Shown piece by piece: positions 25,080 through 32,306 of a stretch of DNA of 64,000 bases. The DNA is from Gaiellasilicea sp963705515 (lineage in GTDB: Bacteria; Actinomycetota; Thermoleophilia; Gaiellales; Gaiellaceae). The position numbers were made by a program, and so were the translations under genes. Position 1 is the stretch's first letter. The number at the start of each line of letters is the position of its first letter. The DNA lies in NCBI GenBank assembly GCA_963705515.1, contig CAVPJV010000008.1, positions 62,001 to 126,000 of the forward strand. The letters run 5' to 3'. Under the pieces are notes generated by a model that saw only the letters and a program-made list of their open reading frames with translations, did no database searches and was not told the DNA's origin.

Positions 25080-25916
25080 GTGCTCATCCGCGTCGGTTCC
25101 CGCGGCAGTAGGCTCGCGCTCACCCAGGCGGAGCAGGCGGCCGAGAGGCTCCGCGCGGGGTTTGGCGAGACTGCGATCGAGATCGCGCTCGTGCCGATCA
25201 CGACCGCCGGCGACCGCGATCGTACGAAGCCCTTCGGCGAGATCGGCTCTCGTGGCGTTTTCGTCAAGGAGCTGGAGGAGGCGCTGCTCGAGGGCCGGAT
25301 CGACGTCGCCGTCCACTCGGCCAAGGACATGACGTCGAGCGACCCCGACGGGCTCGTCGTCGGGGCCTACCCGCCGCGCGAGGATCCGCGGGACGCGCTC
25401 TGCGGAGCGAGCGCGCTCCGGCCGGGAATGCGCATCGGGACGGCGTCGGTCCGCCGCCGCGCGCAGCTGCTCGCGCTCGAGCCGACGCTCTCGATCGAGC
25501 CGCTGCGCGGGAACATCGACACGCGGCTGCGCAAGCGAGGCGAGCGGGGACTCGACGCGGTCGTGCTGGCCGCATGCGGGCTCGACCGGCTCGGCCTCGA
25601 CGCCGAGATCGGCTGCCGCTTCGACCCGGACGAGCTGTTGCCCGAGGCGGGGCAAGGGTCGCTCGCCATGCAGGTGCGCGCCGGCGAGGAGGGGCTCGTC
25701 GCCGCCGTCGACGATCCCGAGACGCGACGGCGGGTCGAGGCGGAACGGCGCTGTGTCGCGCTGGTCGGCGGCGGCTGCCTTGCGCCGGTGGCCGCCTTCC
25801 ACGACGGCGCCTCGCTGACGGCACTCGTCGCGGACGAGGACGGCGGCTGGATCGAGCGGCGCACGGGCGTCGATCCAGAGGCGGTCGCGCACGAGTTGCT
25901 CTCGTTCGTCTCGTGA
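25080..25916 (+). CDS. hemC: Porphobilinogen deaminase (hydroxymethylbilane synthase)
   Basis: A 278-residue enzyme that joins four porphobilinogens. Blocks: 'RVGSRGSRLALTQAEQ', 'EIGSRGVFVKELEEALLEGRIDVAVHSAKDM', 'GTASVRRRAQLLAL', 'LRGNIDTRLRK', 'LPEAGQGSLAMQVR' and 'LVGGGCLAPVAAF' with the dipyrromethane-cofactor Cys (near 232). It is slightly shorter than usual at the C-terminus. GTG 25080 is chosen because it directly precedes the first strand; GTG 25011 would add an unlikely basic extension. Confidence 0.93.
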   Translation: MLIRVGSRGSRLALTQAEQAAERLRAGFGETAIEIALVPITTAGDRDRTKPFGEIGSRGVFVKELEEALLEGRIDVAVHSAKDMTSSDPDGLVVGAYPPREDPRDALCGASALRPGMRIGTASVRRRAQLLALEPTLSIEPLRGNIDTRLRKRGERGLDAVVLAACGLDRLGLDAEIGCRFDPDELLPEAGQGSLAMQVRAGEEGLVAAVDDPETRRRVEAERRCVALVGGGCLAPVAAFHDGASLTALVADEDGGWIERRTGVDPEAVAHELLSFVS

Positions 25917-26551
25917 GAGTCGTCGTGACGCGGCCGCAGGGCCAGGAGGAGGAGCTGGTCCGAGGGCTCGTCGCGCTGCGGCACGAGGTCGTCCACTGCC
26001 CCTTGCTCGAGGTCGAGCCGCTCGGGGACGACCCGATCGACGTCTCCGGCTACGACTGGGTGATCGTCACGAGTGTCAACGGCGCGCGCGAGCTGCGCCG
26101 GCGCATGACCGGATCGCCGGCGCGGGTGGCCGCGATCGGCCGCGCGACCGCAGACGCCTTCGGCGGTGCCGACCTCGTGCCGGCCGTCTCCACCCAGGAA
26201 GGGCTGCTCGCGGAGTTGCCCAGCCCGGCCGGGCAGGTCCTCTTCGCGGGGGCCGAAGGAGCGCGCCGGCTGCTCGCCGACGAGCTCGGCGCGGACTTCG
26301 TGCCTCTCTACCGCACGAGGGAGTTGACGCCGCAGCAGGCTCCGAACGGCGACCTCGTTGTGCTCGCGTCGGCGTCGGCGGCGCGAGCCTTCGGCCGCCT
26401 CAGTGTCGACATCCCGGCGATCAGCATCGGGCCGCGGACGACGCAGGCGGCTCGAGAGGCGGGCGTCGAAGTTGTGCGCGAGGCGACGACGCACGACGTC
26501 GCCGGCCTGCTCGCGGCGATAGGCTCCGCCGCGTGTTCATCACCTTCCTGA
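25913..26551 (+). CDS. hemD: Uroporphyrinogen-III synthase
   Basis: A 212-residue two-domain protein with the weakly conserved HemD pattern: 'VVVTRPQGQEEELVRGL', 'PLLEVEPLGD', 'DWVIVTSVNGAREL', 'VAAIGRATADAF' and 'ISIGPRTTQAAREAGVEVV'. It closes hydroxymethylbilane with inversion of ring D. GTG 25913 overlaps the hemC stop (GTGA). Its 3' end overlaps the next gene by 19 bases. hemB, which often follows, is absent here. Confidence 0.9.
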   Translation: MRVVVTRPQGQEEELVRGLVALRHEVVHCPLLEVEPLGDDPIDVSGYDWVIVTSVNGARELRRRMTGSPARVAAIGRATADAFGGADLVPAVSTQEGLLAELPSPAGQVLFAGAEGARRLLADELGADFVPLYRTRELTPQQAPNGDLVVLASASAARAFGRLSVDIPAISIGPRTTQAAREAGVEVVREATTHDVAGLLAAIGSAACSSPS

Positions 26552-27336
26552 GCGACTTCGGGCTCCAGGACGATTTCGTCGGCACCTGCCACGGCGTGAT
26601 CAAGCGGATCGCGCCGGAGGCGCAGATCATCGACATCACCCACGGGATCCCGCGGCAGCAGATCCTGCAGGGAGCCCTGGTGCTTGCGAACACCATCCGG
26701 TACATGCCGGTCGGGAGCCACCTCGCGGTCGTCGACCCCGGTGTCGGCGGCGCGCGCCGGGCCCTCGCGCTGCGCGACCAGGATGGCCGCTACTTCGTCG
26801 GGCCCGACAACGGCCTGCTGATCCCGGCCGCCGAGCGTGCCGGAATTGAGGCCGCCCACGAGCTCGCGAACCCCGCCTACGCGCTCGATTCGATCTCGCG
26901 CACCTTCCACGGCCGCGACCTCTTCTCGCCGGCGGCGGCACACCTCGCCACGGGAGTCGAGATCGGCGAGCTCGGGCCTCCGGTCGACCCCGACGCGCTC
27001 GTCCGGCTCGACCTGCAGCAGCCGGAGCTGCGGGCCGACCGGATCATTGCGACGATCCTCTACGTCGACTCGTTCGGCAACGTTGCCCTCAACCTGACGC
27101 GCGATCACGTCAACGAGGCGGGGATCGTGCCGGGGACGCGGGTCGAGCTCGATCTCGGCGGAGAGCAGTTCTACGCCGTCGCGGCGCGGACGTTCGCGGA
27201 CGCGCGGCCGGGCGACATCATGCTCTACGAGGACAGCTATAGGAACATGTCCGTCGCGATCAGCAGCGGCAACGCCGCCGAGATGCTGCATGCGCGTGTC
27301 GGCCAGGCAATCCGGATCAACGTCGGCCGCATCTAG
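26533..27336 (+). CDS. SAM hydroxide adenosyltransferase (DUF62 family)
   Basis: A 267-residue protein of the fluorinase/chlorinase-related DUF62 family: 'ITFLSDFGLQDDFVGTCHGVI', 'IIDITHGIPRQQ', 'VVDPGVGGARRALA', 'FVGPDNGLL', 'TFHGRDLFSPAAAHLA' and 'YVDSFGNVALNL'. Members hydrolyse S-adenosylmethionine to adenosine and methionine; their physiological role is unclear. GTG 26533 lies within the end of hemD, so translation is coupled to heme synthesis genes. Uroporphyrinogen and siroheme methylations use SAM, but any link is speculative. A hairpin terminator follows. Confidence 0.88.
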   Translation: MFITFLSDFGLQDDFVGTCHGVIKRIAPEAQIIDITHGIPRQQILQGALVLANTIRYMPVGSHLAVVDPGVGGARRALALRDQDGRYFVGPDNGLLIPAAERAGIEAAHELANPAYALDSISRTFHGRDLFSPAAAHLATGVEIGELGPPVDPDALVRLDLQQPELRADRIIATILYVDSFGNVALNLTRDHVNEAGIVPGTRVELDLGGEQFYAVAARTFADARPGDIMLYEDSYRNMSVAISSGNAAEMLHARVGQAIRINVGRI

Positions 27337-27375
27337 GTTGCGGCCGCGGCTGCGGTCTGTAAGTCTCCGCCCCAC

Positions 27376-27416
27376 AAGGACGTTCGCGGAGCGGTCATTC
27401 CGTCCCGGACGTCCTT
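27376..27416 (+). terminator. Nested hairpin terminator after the heme/cytochrome operon
   Basis: An 8-bp outer stem (AAGGACGT / ACGTCCTT) encloses a smaller CGGA/TCCG hairpin, and a T-rich run (tctttct) follows. It sits between the convergent DUF62 and amidase genes and is oriented to stop plus-strand transcription. Confidence 0.7.
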
Positions 27417-27426
27417 CTTTCTGCGG

Positions 27427-28818
27427 TCAGGCGTGAGGTGGCCGGCGGTCGAGCCACGGGCGTGCCGCCTCGAGCTGAGAGGAAACCCGGAACAGGATCG
27501 CTTCGCCGAGTGGCGGCCCGACGAGCTGGATCCCGATCGGGAGGCCGCCGTCCGTCCAGTGCAACGGCAACGACACTGCCGGCTGGCCGGTGACGTTGAA
27601 GACCGCGGTGAAGGGTGTGAAGGCGGCGGCGCGGTCGAACTGCTCGCGCGGATCGTCGGGCTCCGTGTCCCAGCCGAGTGGCACGGGCGGCATCGCCAGG
27701 GTCGGGGTCAGCAGCAGGTCGTAGTCGGCCCAGAACGACACGATCTGGCGCGCGCGCAGCTGCAGCCGGCCGATCGCGCCGGCGTACGCGGGGCTCGTGG
27801 TCGTGCTCGCGCCCTCGAGGTACCACTGATTCAGCGGCGACAGCTCGGTCGGGTCTGCGATCGGATAGAGCGCCGGGATCGCCTGCCAGATCGGCAGGAA
27901 GTCATCCATCAGCTCCTGCCCGCCCCAGTCGGGCGCGGCCTCCTCGATGTCGTGTCCGAGCGATGCGAGCAGCTCTGCAGCGTCGCGGGCAGCAGCGATG
28001 CACGCGGGATCGACCTGCGTGTCGATCGGCGCCTCGGTCGTGAGCGCGATCCGCAGACGGCCCGGGTCGACCCCGATCTCCTCGACGAACGGCCGCTCGG
28101 GCGGCGCGGCCGGGAAGGGGTCGCCCCACTCGTAGCCGGTCACGAGATCGAGGTACGCGGCGGCGTCGAGCGTCGTCCGCGCCAGCGGTCCGGCGGTGCC
28201 GAGGCCGATGCCCGGCACGAACGGCGCGTTCGAGACCCGGCCGCGCGACGCCTTGATCCCGAAGAGCCCGCAGCAGGAGGCGGGGATCCGGATCGAGCCG
28301 CCGCCGTCCGACCCCTGTGCGATCGGCACGAGCCCGGCCGCGACCGCCGCCGCCGCGCCGCCGCTCGAGCCGCCGGCGTTCCGGCCGAGGTCCCACGGCG
28401 TGCGGCAGGGGCCGTTCAACGCCGAGTCGGTGAATGCCGTCGTCCCGAATTCGGGTGTATTCGTCTTGCCGAGGACGACGAACCCGGCGGCGCGCGTCCG
28501 GGCGACGTGCGCGAGGTCGAAGTCGGGGACGTTGTCCGCGAAGGGCCTGCTGGAGAACGTCGTGCGGATCCCCGCCGTCGTGTCGAGGTCCTTGAGTGCG
28601 ATCGGCACGCCGTGGAAGGGTGCCGCTGCGGGTATGTCCGCCTTCTCGCGGGCGTCCGCGAGCGCCTGCTCGGCGCAGACCGTCACGAACGCGCCGAGCT
28701 CGGGGTCGAGGCGCTCGATCCGCTCGAGGCAGGTCTCGACGAGCTCGACCGGCGATACCTCTCCCTCCCGGACGAGGCGCGCCTGCTCGGTCGCCGGGAG
28801 GAACGCGAGCTCGTCCAC
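27427..28818 (-). CDS. Amidase signature family enzyme
   Basis: A 463-residue hydrolase with the Ser-cisSer-Lys triad: Lys in 'PIALKDLDTTAG', cis-Ser in 'GSDGGGSIRIPASCCGLFG' and nucleophile Ser in 'RNAGGSSGGAAAAVAAG'. It resembles aliphatic or aryl amidases and GatA. There are no gatB/gatC neighbours, so a catabolic amidase is more likely than the Glu-tRNA amidotransferase subunit. GTG 28818 lies 6 bases after TAGGCT, consistent with its own leaderless promoter. Confidence 0.92.
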   Translation of the reverse strand: MDELAFLPATEQARLVREGEVSPVELVETCLERIERLDPELGAFVTVCAEQALADAREKADIPAAAPFHGVPIALKDLDTTAGIRTTFSSRPFADNVPDFDLAHVARTRAAGFVVLGKTNTPEFGTTAFTDSALNGPCRTPWDLGRNAGGSSGGAAAAVAAGLVPIAQGSDGGGSIRIPASCCGLFGIKASRGRVSNAPFVPGIGLGTAGPLARTTLDAAAYLDLVTGYEWGDPFPAAPPERPFVEEIGVDPGRLRIALTTEAPIDTQVDPACIAAARDAAELLASLGHDIEEAAPDWGGQELMDDFLPIWQAIPALYPIADPTELSPLNQWYLEGASTTTSPAYAGAIGRLQLRARQIVSFWADYDLLLTPTLAMPPVPLGWDTEPDDPREQFDRAAAFTPFTAVFNVTGQPAVSLPLHWTDGGLPIGIQLVGPPLGEAILFRVSSQLEAARPWLDRRPPHA

Positions 28819-28824
28819 GAGCCC

Positions 28825-28830
28825 AGCCTA
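28825..28830 (-). promoter_or_regulatory. -10 element (TAGGCT) of the amidase gene
   Basis: A TANNNT hexamer on the minus strand, 6 bases before GTG 28818, giving a leaderless mRNA. It overlaps the end of the upstream LiaF-like gene region. Confidence 0.5.
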
Positions 28831-29301
28831 CGTGTCTGGAGACTCCGGCTCGTCGCCGTTCGGAAGCTTCGCACCGACCGCGATCCCGCCAAAGAGCGCC
28901 CTCCCGTCGAGGGTAAGCGTGGGCGCGTCGGGGCTCTCGTTGCCCGGCCGCACGTCCGCTCCGCCCGCGAGCGCTTGCAGGTTCGATTCGACGCGCCACT
29001 CCGGCGGCACACGGATCGCGACCCCGCCGAAGAGTGTGTGGACGGTGAGGCGGGCGTCGGGAGCCAGCGTCGCCTCCCGCAGGTCGAGCGAGATGCCGCC
29101 GTACCACGCGAGCATCGACCCACCGCGGAATGACGTCGCTTGGCTCGTCAGGTCGATCCCGTCGAACACCGCAACCAGCCCGAGCTCGTCGCTCTCCTCG
29201 TTGCCGCGGCTTGGAACCGCGTGCTTGACGAAGGCAGCAGCAGCCATGAAGCCCGCGACGGAGCCGACGGTCGTCAGTGCCAGTGCTCGGATCGGGCGCA
29301 C
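28828..29301 (-). CDS. Membrane-anchored LiaF-like (cell wall-active antibiotics response) protein
   Basis: A 157-residue protein with one N-terminal hydrophobic segment (about 8-24) and a beta-rich domain with the repeating form of the LiaF C-terminal domain: 'SMLAWYGGISLDLREATL', 'LTVHTLFGGVAIRVPPEWRVE' and 'DGRALFGGIAVGAK'. Such domains occur in LiaF and in DUF1707 proteins tied to envelope stress. No LiaRS-type pair is adjacent. GTG 29301 lies 7 bases after a TACCCT box at 29309-29314. Confidence 0.7.
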   Translation of the reverse strand: MRPIRALALTTVGSVAGFMAAAAFVKHAVPSRGNEESDELGLVAVFDGIDLTSQATSFRGGSMLAWYGGISLDLREATLAPDARLTVHTLFGGVAIRVPPEWRVESNLQALAGGADVRPGNESPDAPTLTLDGRALFGGIAVGAKLPNGDEPESPDT

Positions 29302-29308
29302 AACCAGC

Positions 29309-29314
29309 AGGGTA
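29309..29314 (-). promoter_or_regulatory. -10 element (TACCCT) of the LiaF-like gene
   Basis: A TANNNT hexamer on the minus strand, 7 bases before GTG 29301, with spacing for leaderless transcription. Confidence 0.45.
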
Positions 29315-29335
29315 ATGCGCCCGCGCCGAGATTGC

Positions 29336-29483
29336 TCAGATCCAGTCGAACGTGTCCTGGAGGAACGGGACCAGGAAGTGGAGGACGAACATCACCGAGG
29401 CGATCCACATGAACGGGTGCACGTCCTTCGCCTTGCCCTGAGCGGTGCGCGCGACCGTGAAGGCGAGCCGCAGTATCTGACAT
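29336..29483 (-). pseudogene. Possible frameshifted small membrane protein
   Basis: An ATG at 29483 reads MSDTAAR, then a +1 shift near 29460 gives a frame reading 'LAFTVARTAQGKAKDVHP' and 'FMWIASVMFVLHFLVPFLQ', ending TGA at 29336. The joined product would be about 49 residues with one membrane helix. No start codon opens the second frame on its own, apart from GTG 29422, which would give 28 residues. The shift has the same phase as other breaks in this window. I do not recognise the family, and it may be chance. Confidence 0.3.
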
Positions 29484-29561
29484 ATCCCTCGCGATTGACC
29501 GTGCGCGGGTGACTCTGAGAGGCGCGCCGGACGGATTCGCCCGAGCCTTTCAGGACAGGAG

Positions 29562-29762
29562 CTAGCCCGGCCGGAAGCGGAGGCGGCGTTCGAGCGGCAG
29601 CTCCCGGAAGAGCTTCCGCGTCTTCTCGCTCAGGTCGGTCGAGTACGCCCAGCCGACGTACTGGCAGCGCGGGCAGGAGCCCGCTTCCTCATGACGCCGC
29701 GGGCCCGGCGTGAACGCGCGCGACTGGCCGCAGCGAAGACACTCGACGGTGAGCGACTCCAC
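29562..29762 (-). CDS. Small zinc-ribbon protein
   Basis: A 66-residue protein from GTG 29762 with two Cys pairs, 'CLRCG' and 'CPRC', about 23 residues apart. This fits a zinc ribbon, followed by 'YVGWAYSTDLSEKTRKLFREL' and an Arg-rich tail. It lies 57 bases after the end of fprA on the same strand. In the sequence as read, the frameshift inside fprA places this gene in frame with the fprA 5' part, which creates an artificial 536-codon frame. It is likely a separate conserved gene of unknown function. Confidence 0.65.
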   Translation of the reverse strand: MESLTVECLRCGQSRAFTPGPRRHEEAGSCPRCQYVGWAYSTDLSEKTRKLFRELPLERRLRFRPG

Positions 29763-29818
29763 GACTCTCTTGTCGGCGCGGGCGGCCGGCGCCGCCGTCC
29801 CTCGTGCGAGGGAAGCGG

Positions 29819-31151
29819 CTAGGAGCGCCGCGCGGCGTCGAGCAGGGCGTCCCAGCTGAGGAGCTTGATCCGGGGCCGGCCCTGGGGCTCGCCGGCGCTC
29901 CGCTCGGCCTCGTCGATCGCCTGCCAGCCCGCGTACATGACGGCGTCTGCGCCCCGCTCGGCGAGCAGACTCTTCGAGCGTGCCGCCGCTGCGCTGCGGG
30001 AGCGTTCCCGCCCGGGCGTCCTCGAGCAGGAGCTCGACCGTCTCCGTCGCGTCCTTCTTGTTCGTCCCGATCACGCCGCTCGGGCCGCGCTTGATCCAAC
30101 CCGCCGCGTAGAGGCCCGGCTCGACCCGGCCGCCCTCGTTCGGGATCGTCCCGGAGCCTTCGTCGAACGGGACGCCCGGCAGGCCGACGCCGCGGTAGCC
30201 GACGCTGCGGAAGACGATTCCGCAGGGGATCGTCTCGCGCTCGTCCGTCGCGACCGCCCGTCCGTCGACCAGCTCGTTGCGGACGAGCTCGATCGCCTCG
30301 ACCTTGCCGTCGCCGTGGATCGCCACGGGGGAGGAGAAGAAGCGCAGCCGGATCCGGCGCGGCTTCCCTGCGGGCGTGCGTGCGGCGTAGTCGCGCAGGT
30401 GCTGGACGTTGCGCTTGACCGTGGGCGGCGCCGCCTCGAGCTCGGCCGCGCTCGCGTCGTCGAGCTCGAGGTCGGCCGGATCGACGACGATGTCGGCACC
30501 GGCCAGCTCGCCGAGCTCGCCGACCTCGACCGGAGTCCACGCGGCCTGCACCGGCCCGCGCCGGCCGACGACGAGGATCTCGCGGACGCCGGCGCCGTTG
30601 ATCGCTGCGATCGCCTCGTCGGTCGTGTCGGTGGGCGCGAGCTCGTCGGGCGTCAGCGCGAGCATGCGTGCGACGTCGAGCGCGACGTTCCCATTCCCGA
30701 TCACGACCGCGCGCTCGTGCGAGAGGTCGAACTCGAGCCCCTGGAAGTCGGGATGGCCGTTGTACCACGCGACGAACTCGGTCGCCGCCCACGAGCCGGG
30801 CAGGTCCTCGCCGGGGATGCCGAGCCGCCGGTCGGTCTGGGCGCCGACGGAATAGACGACGGCGTCGTAGAGATCGCGTAGCTCGGCGTGCGTCACGTCC
30901 CTGCCGACCTCGACGTTGCCGAAGAAGCGGAAGCCCGGCTGCGCAGCGGTCTTCTCGAACGCGCGCGAGACGGCCTTGATGTTCGGATGGTCGGGGGCGA
31001 CGCCGAGACGGACGAGGCCCCACGGCGTCGGCAGCCGCTCGATCAGGTCGACCTCGACCGGGAGGTCGCTCGAGAGCAGGGCCGAGGCGGCGTAGAACCC
31101 GGCCGGCCCGGAGCCGACGACCGCGACACGGAGGTTGGCAGGGCCGCCCAC
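29819..31151 (-). CDS. fprA: Ferredoxin/adrenodoxin-NADP+ reductase (FprA-like), frameshifted in this sequence
   Basis: An NADPH-ferredoxin reductase of the adrenodoxin-reductase family. FAD site 'RVAVVGSGPAGFYAASALL', 'PTPWGLVRLGVAPDHP', NADP site 'VVIGNGNVALDVARML', and 'GWIKRGPSGVIGTNKKDA'. After '...GGTLEES' the frame must shift by +1 near 29969 to continue 'LLAERGADAVMYAGWQAIDE...LLSWDALLDAARRS' and stop at 29819, the normal C-terminus (about 445 residues). The GTG at 31151 is chosen because it lies 7 bases after TAGCAT (31159-31164) and directly before the FAD strand; ATG 31172 would overlap the divergent gene. Confidence 0.85.
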
Positions 31152-31158
31152 CCGCGCG

Positions 31159-31164
31159 ATGCTA
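31159..31164 (-). promoter_or_regulatory. -10 element (TAGCAT) of fprA
   Basis: A TANNNT hexamer 7 bases before GTG 31151, which decides this start for fprA and gives a leaderless mRNA. Confidence 0.5.
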
Positions 31165-31170
31165 CGGAAC

Positions 31171-31707
31171 ATGCGAGTGCTGCTCGCGGGGATGCTGCTC
31201 CTCGTCTGCGCGTCTTGCGGCGGCCGCGGTGCCGGCGAGCAGTTCGCGATCTACCATCTGGAGACCGCGATCGGACCGCCCCGTGCCGAGGGCGAGCTGC
31301 GTTGCGGCCCGCCGCGCGCCGAGTGCCCGGGCGTGCTGCAGCAGCCGCCGCTGCACGACTACCACTACGCCGTTCGAAGGGCCCCCGCCCTTACCGGCGA
31401 CGACCTCATCCGGGACAGCGTCCGGACGATTCCCGGCACGGGGGCCGGCGACGAGGTGGTGACCGTCGCGCTCACGTCACGCGGTCGTGTCGCGTTCGCG
31501 CGTCTGACGAAGGAGGTCGCGCGGACCGGAGGACGGGACCAGGGCTGGCATCACATCGCGGTCGTCGTGGGTGACGAGATCGTCGCGTTCCCGGAGATCG
31601 ACTTCGACGTCTACCCCGATGGGATCCCGAACGCGCCGGCGATCCAGTTCCCCGCTGCGAGCGGGGCCGACGCGCGCGACCTCGTCCAAAGGCTACGCGG
31701 AGAGTAG
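31171..31707 (+). CDS. Lipoprotein with SecD P1-head-like domain
   Basis: A 178-residue exported protein. The N-terminus 'MRVLLAGMLLLVCASCGG' is a lipoprotein signal with lipobox-like Cys near 16. The C-terminal half resembles the SecDF P1 head subdomain: 'DEVVTVALTSRGRVAFARLTKEVA' and 'HHIAVVVGDEIVAFPEIDF', comparable to the 'F..LT... laivlDg.v.saP.I' pattern of SecD. No SecD membrane segments are present, so this is a free-standing copy of the fold with unknown role. It is transcribed divergently from fprA, with start regions 20 bases apart. Confidence 0.65.
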   Translation: MRVLLAGMLLLVCASCGGRGAGEQFAIYHLETAIGPPRAEGELRCGPPRAECPGVLQQPPLHDYHYAVRRAPALTGDDLIRDSVRTIPGTGAGDEVVTVALTSRGRVAFARLTKEVARTGGRDQGWHHIAVVVGDEIVAFPEIDFDVYPDGIPNAPAIQFPAASGADARDLVQRLRGE

Positions 31708-31723
31708 GCAGCGTCCGCCGAAC

Positions 31724-31751
31724 GGAAGACCCCGCAGGCGCGGGGTCTTCC
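31724..31751. terminator. Perfect 12-bp hairpin between convergent genes
   Basis: GGAAGACCCCGC (31724-31735) pairs perfectly with 31740-31751 around an AGGC loop. It lies 16 bases after the lipoprotein stop and 18 bases before the end of the convergent secreted-protein gene, so it can serve both strands. The downstream T run is weak (ggcgggttt). Confidence 0.75.
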
Positions 31752-31769
31752 TGGCGGGTTTCGCACTTG

Positions 31770-32153
31770 CTAGACGGACGGCTGCGTTCGGCGCGAGCGG
31801 CCACCGAGAGCGACGATCCCGAGCGCGAGGGCGAGCAGGCCGATCGCACCGGCCGCACCGGTGAACGCATCCGCCCAGTCGAACGACTCGGTGCCGACGA
31901 CGACGGGCTGTGCGATGGGGAGGTTCTGGATCGACGCGACGTCGCCGCCCGGCTGGTCGCCGTGAATCACCGGCAGCCTGGCGTCGGCGCGGTCGCGGAC
32001 GTCGGGTGAGCGGAGATCCTGCGGTGGCGACACCAGCGCGGCGGCGTGGTCGCGCGTGTCCGGCGAGCGGAGATCGTCGCCGGCGCCGGCGACCGGCGCG
32101 ATCGCGAGGGCGAGTGCGGCAACGGCGGACAGATGACGAAGACGAGCCGACAT
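31770..32153 (-). CDS. Secreted membrane-anchored protein with DLRSPD repeats
   Basis: A 127-residue protein: signal peptide (1-22, ending PVAGAG), two copies of DLRSPDxRD about 19 residues apart ('DDLRSPDTRD' and 'QDLRSPDVRD'), a spacer, and a C-terminal helix (about 96-117) followed by 'GGRSRRTQPSV'. The topology suggests it is processed or held in the membrane by its C-terminus. Short secreted proteins with LRSPD-type motifs recur in Thermoleophilia, as far as I recall, with no known function. A GGAGG site lies about 6 bases before ATG 32153. Confidence 0.65.
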   Translation of the reverse strand: MSARLRHLSAVAALALAIAPVAGAGDDLRSPDTRDHAAALVSPPQDLRSPDVRDRADARLPVIHGDQPGGDVASIQNLPIAQPVVVGTESFDWADAFTGAAGAIGLLALALGIVALGGRSRRTQPSV

Positions 32154-32306
32154 TTCCTTCCTCCTTCGCTGGGACCGCCGGTTGCGGCCCGGTTCGCCCA
32201 CCATGGAGAGCGGCGGTCACGAGTCGCCCATTTCGCCTCCAATTGCGGGTAATTCAGCGCTCGCCACGCCTCTGGCTACCTGTTACGGTCGAGCTCGGAG
32301 GCGCAC

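Noticed and set aside
26533..27336. A fluorinase or chlorinase
   Set aside because: The protein is DUF62-like, but nothing around it suggests halogen chemistry; the hydrolase (hydroxide adenosyltransferase) role is the family default.
27427..28818. GatA subunit of Glu-tRNA(Gln) amidotransferase
   Set aside because: No gatB or gatC nearby and its own promoter; the amidase signature alone does not single out GatA.
29484..29561. A small RNA gene in the gap after the zinc-ribbon gene
   Set aside because: No stable paired structure or terminator is visible; too little to support it.
29562..31172. A 536-residue FprA with C-terminal zinc ribbon
   Set aside because: The normal FprA C-terminus continues in another frame and stops at 29819; the zinc ribbon has its own GTG start, so the fusion is a frameshift artefact.
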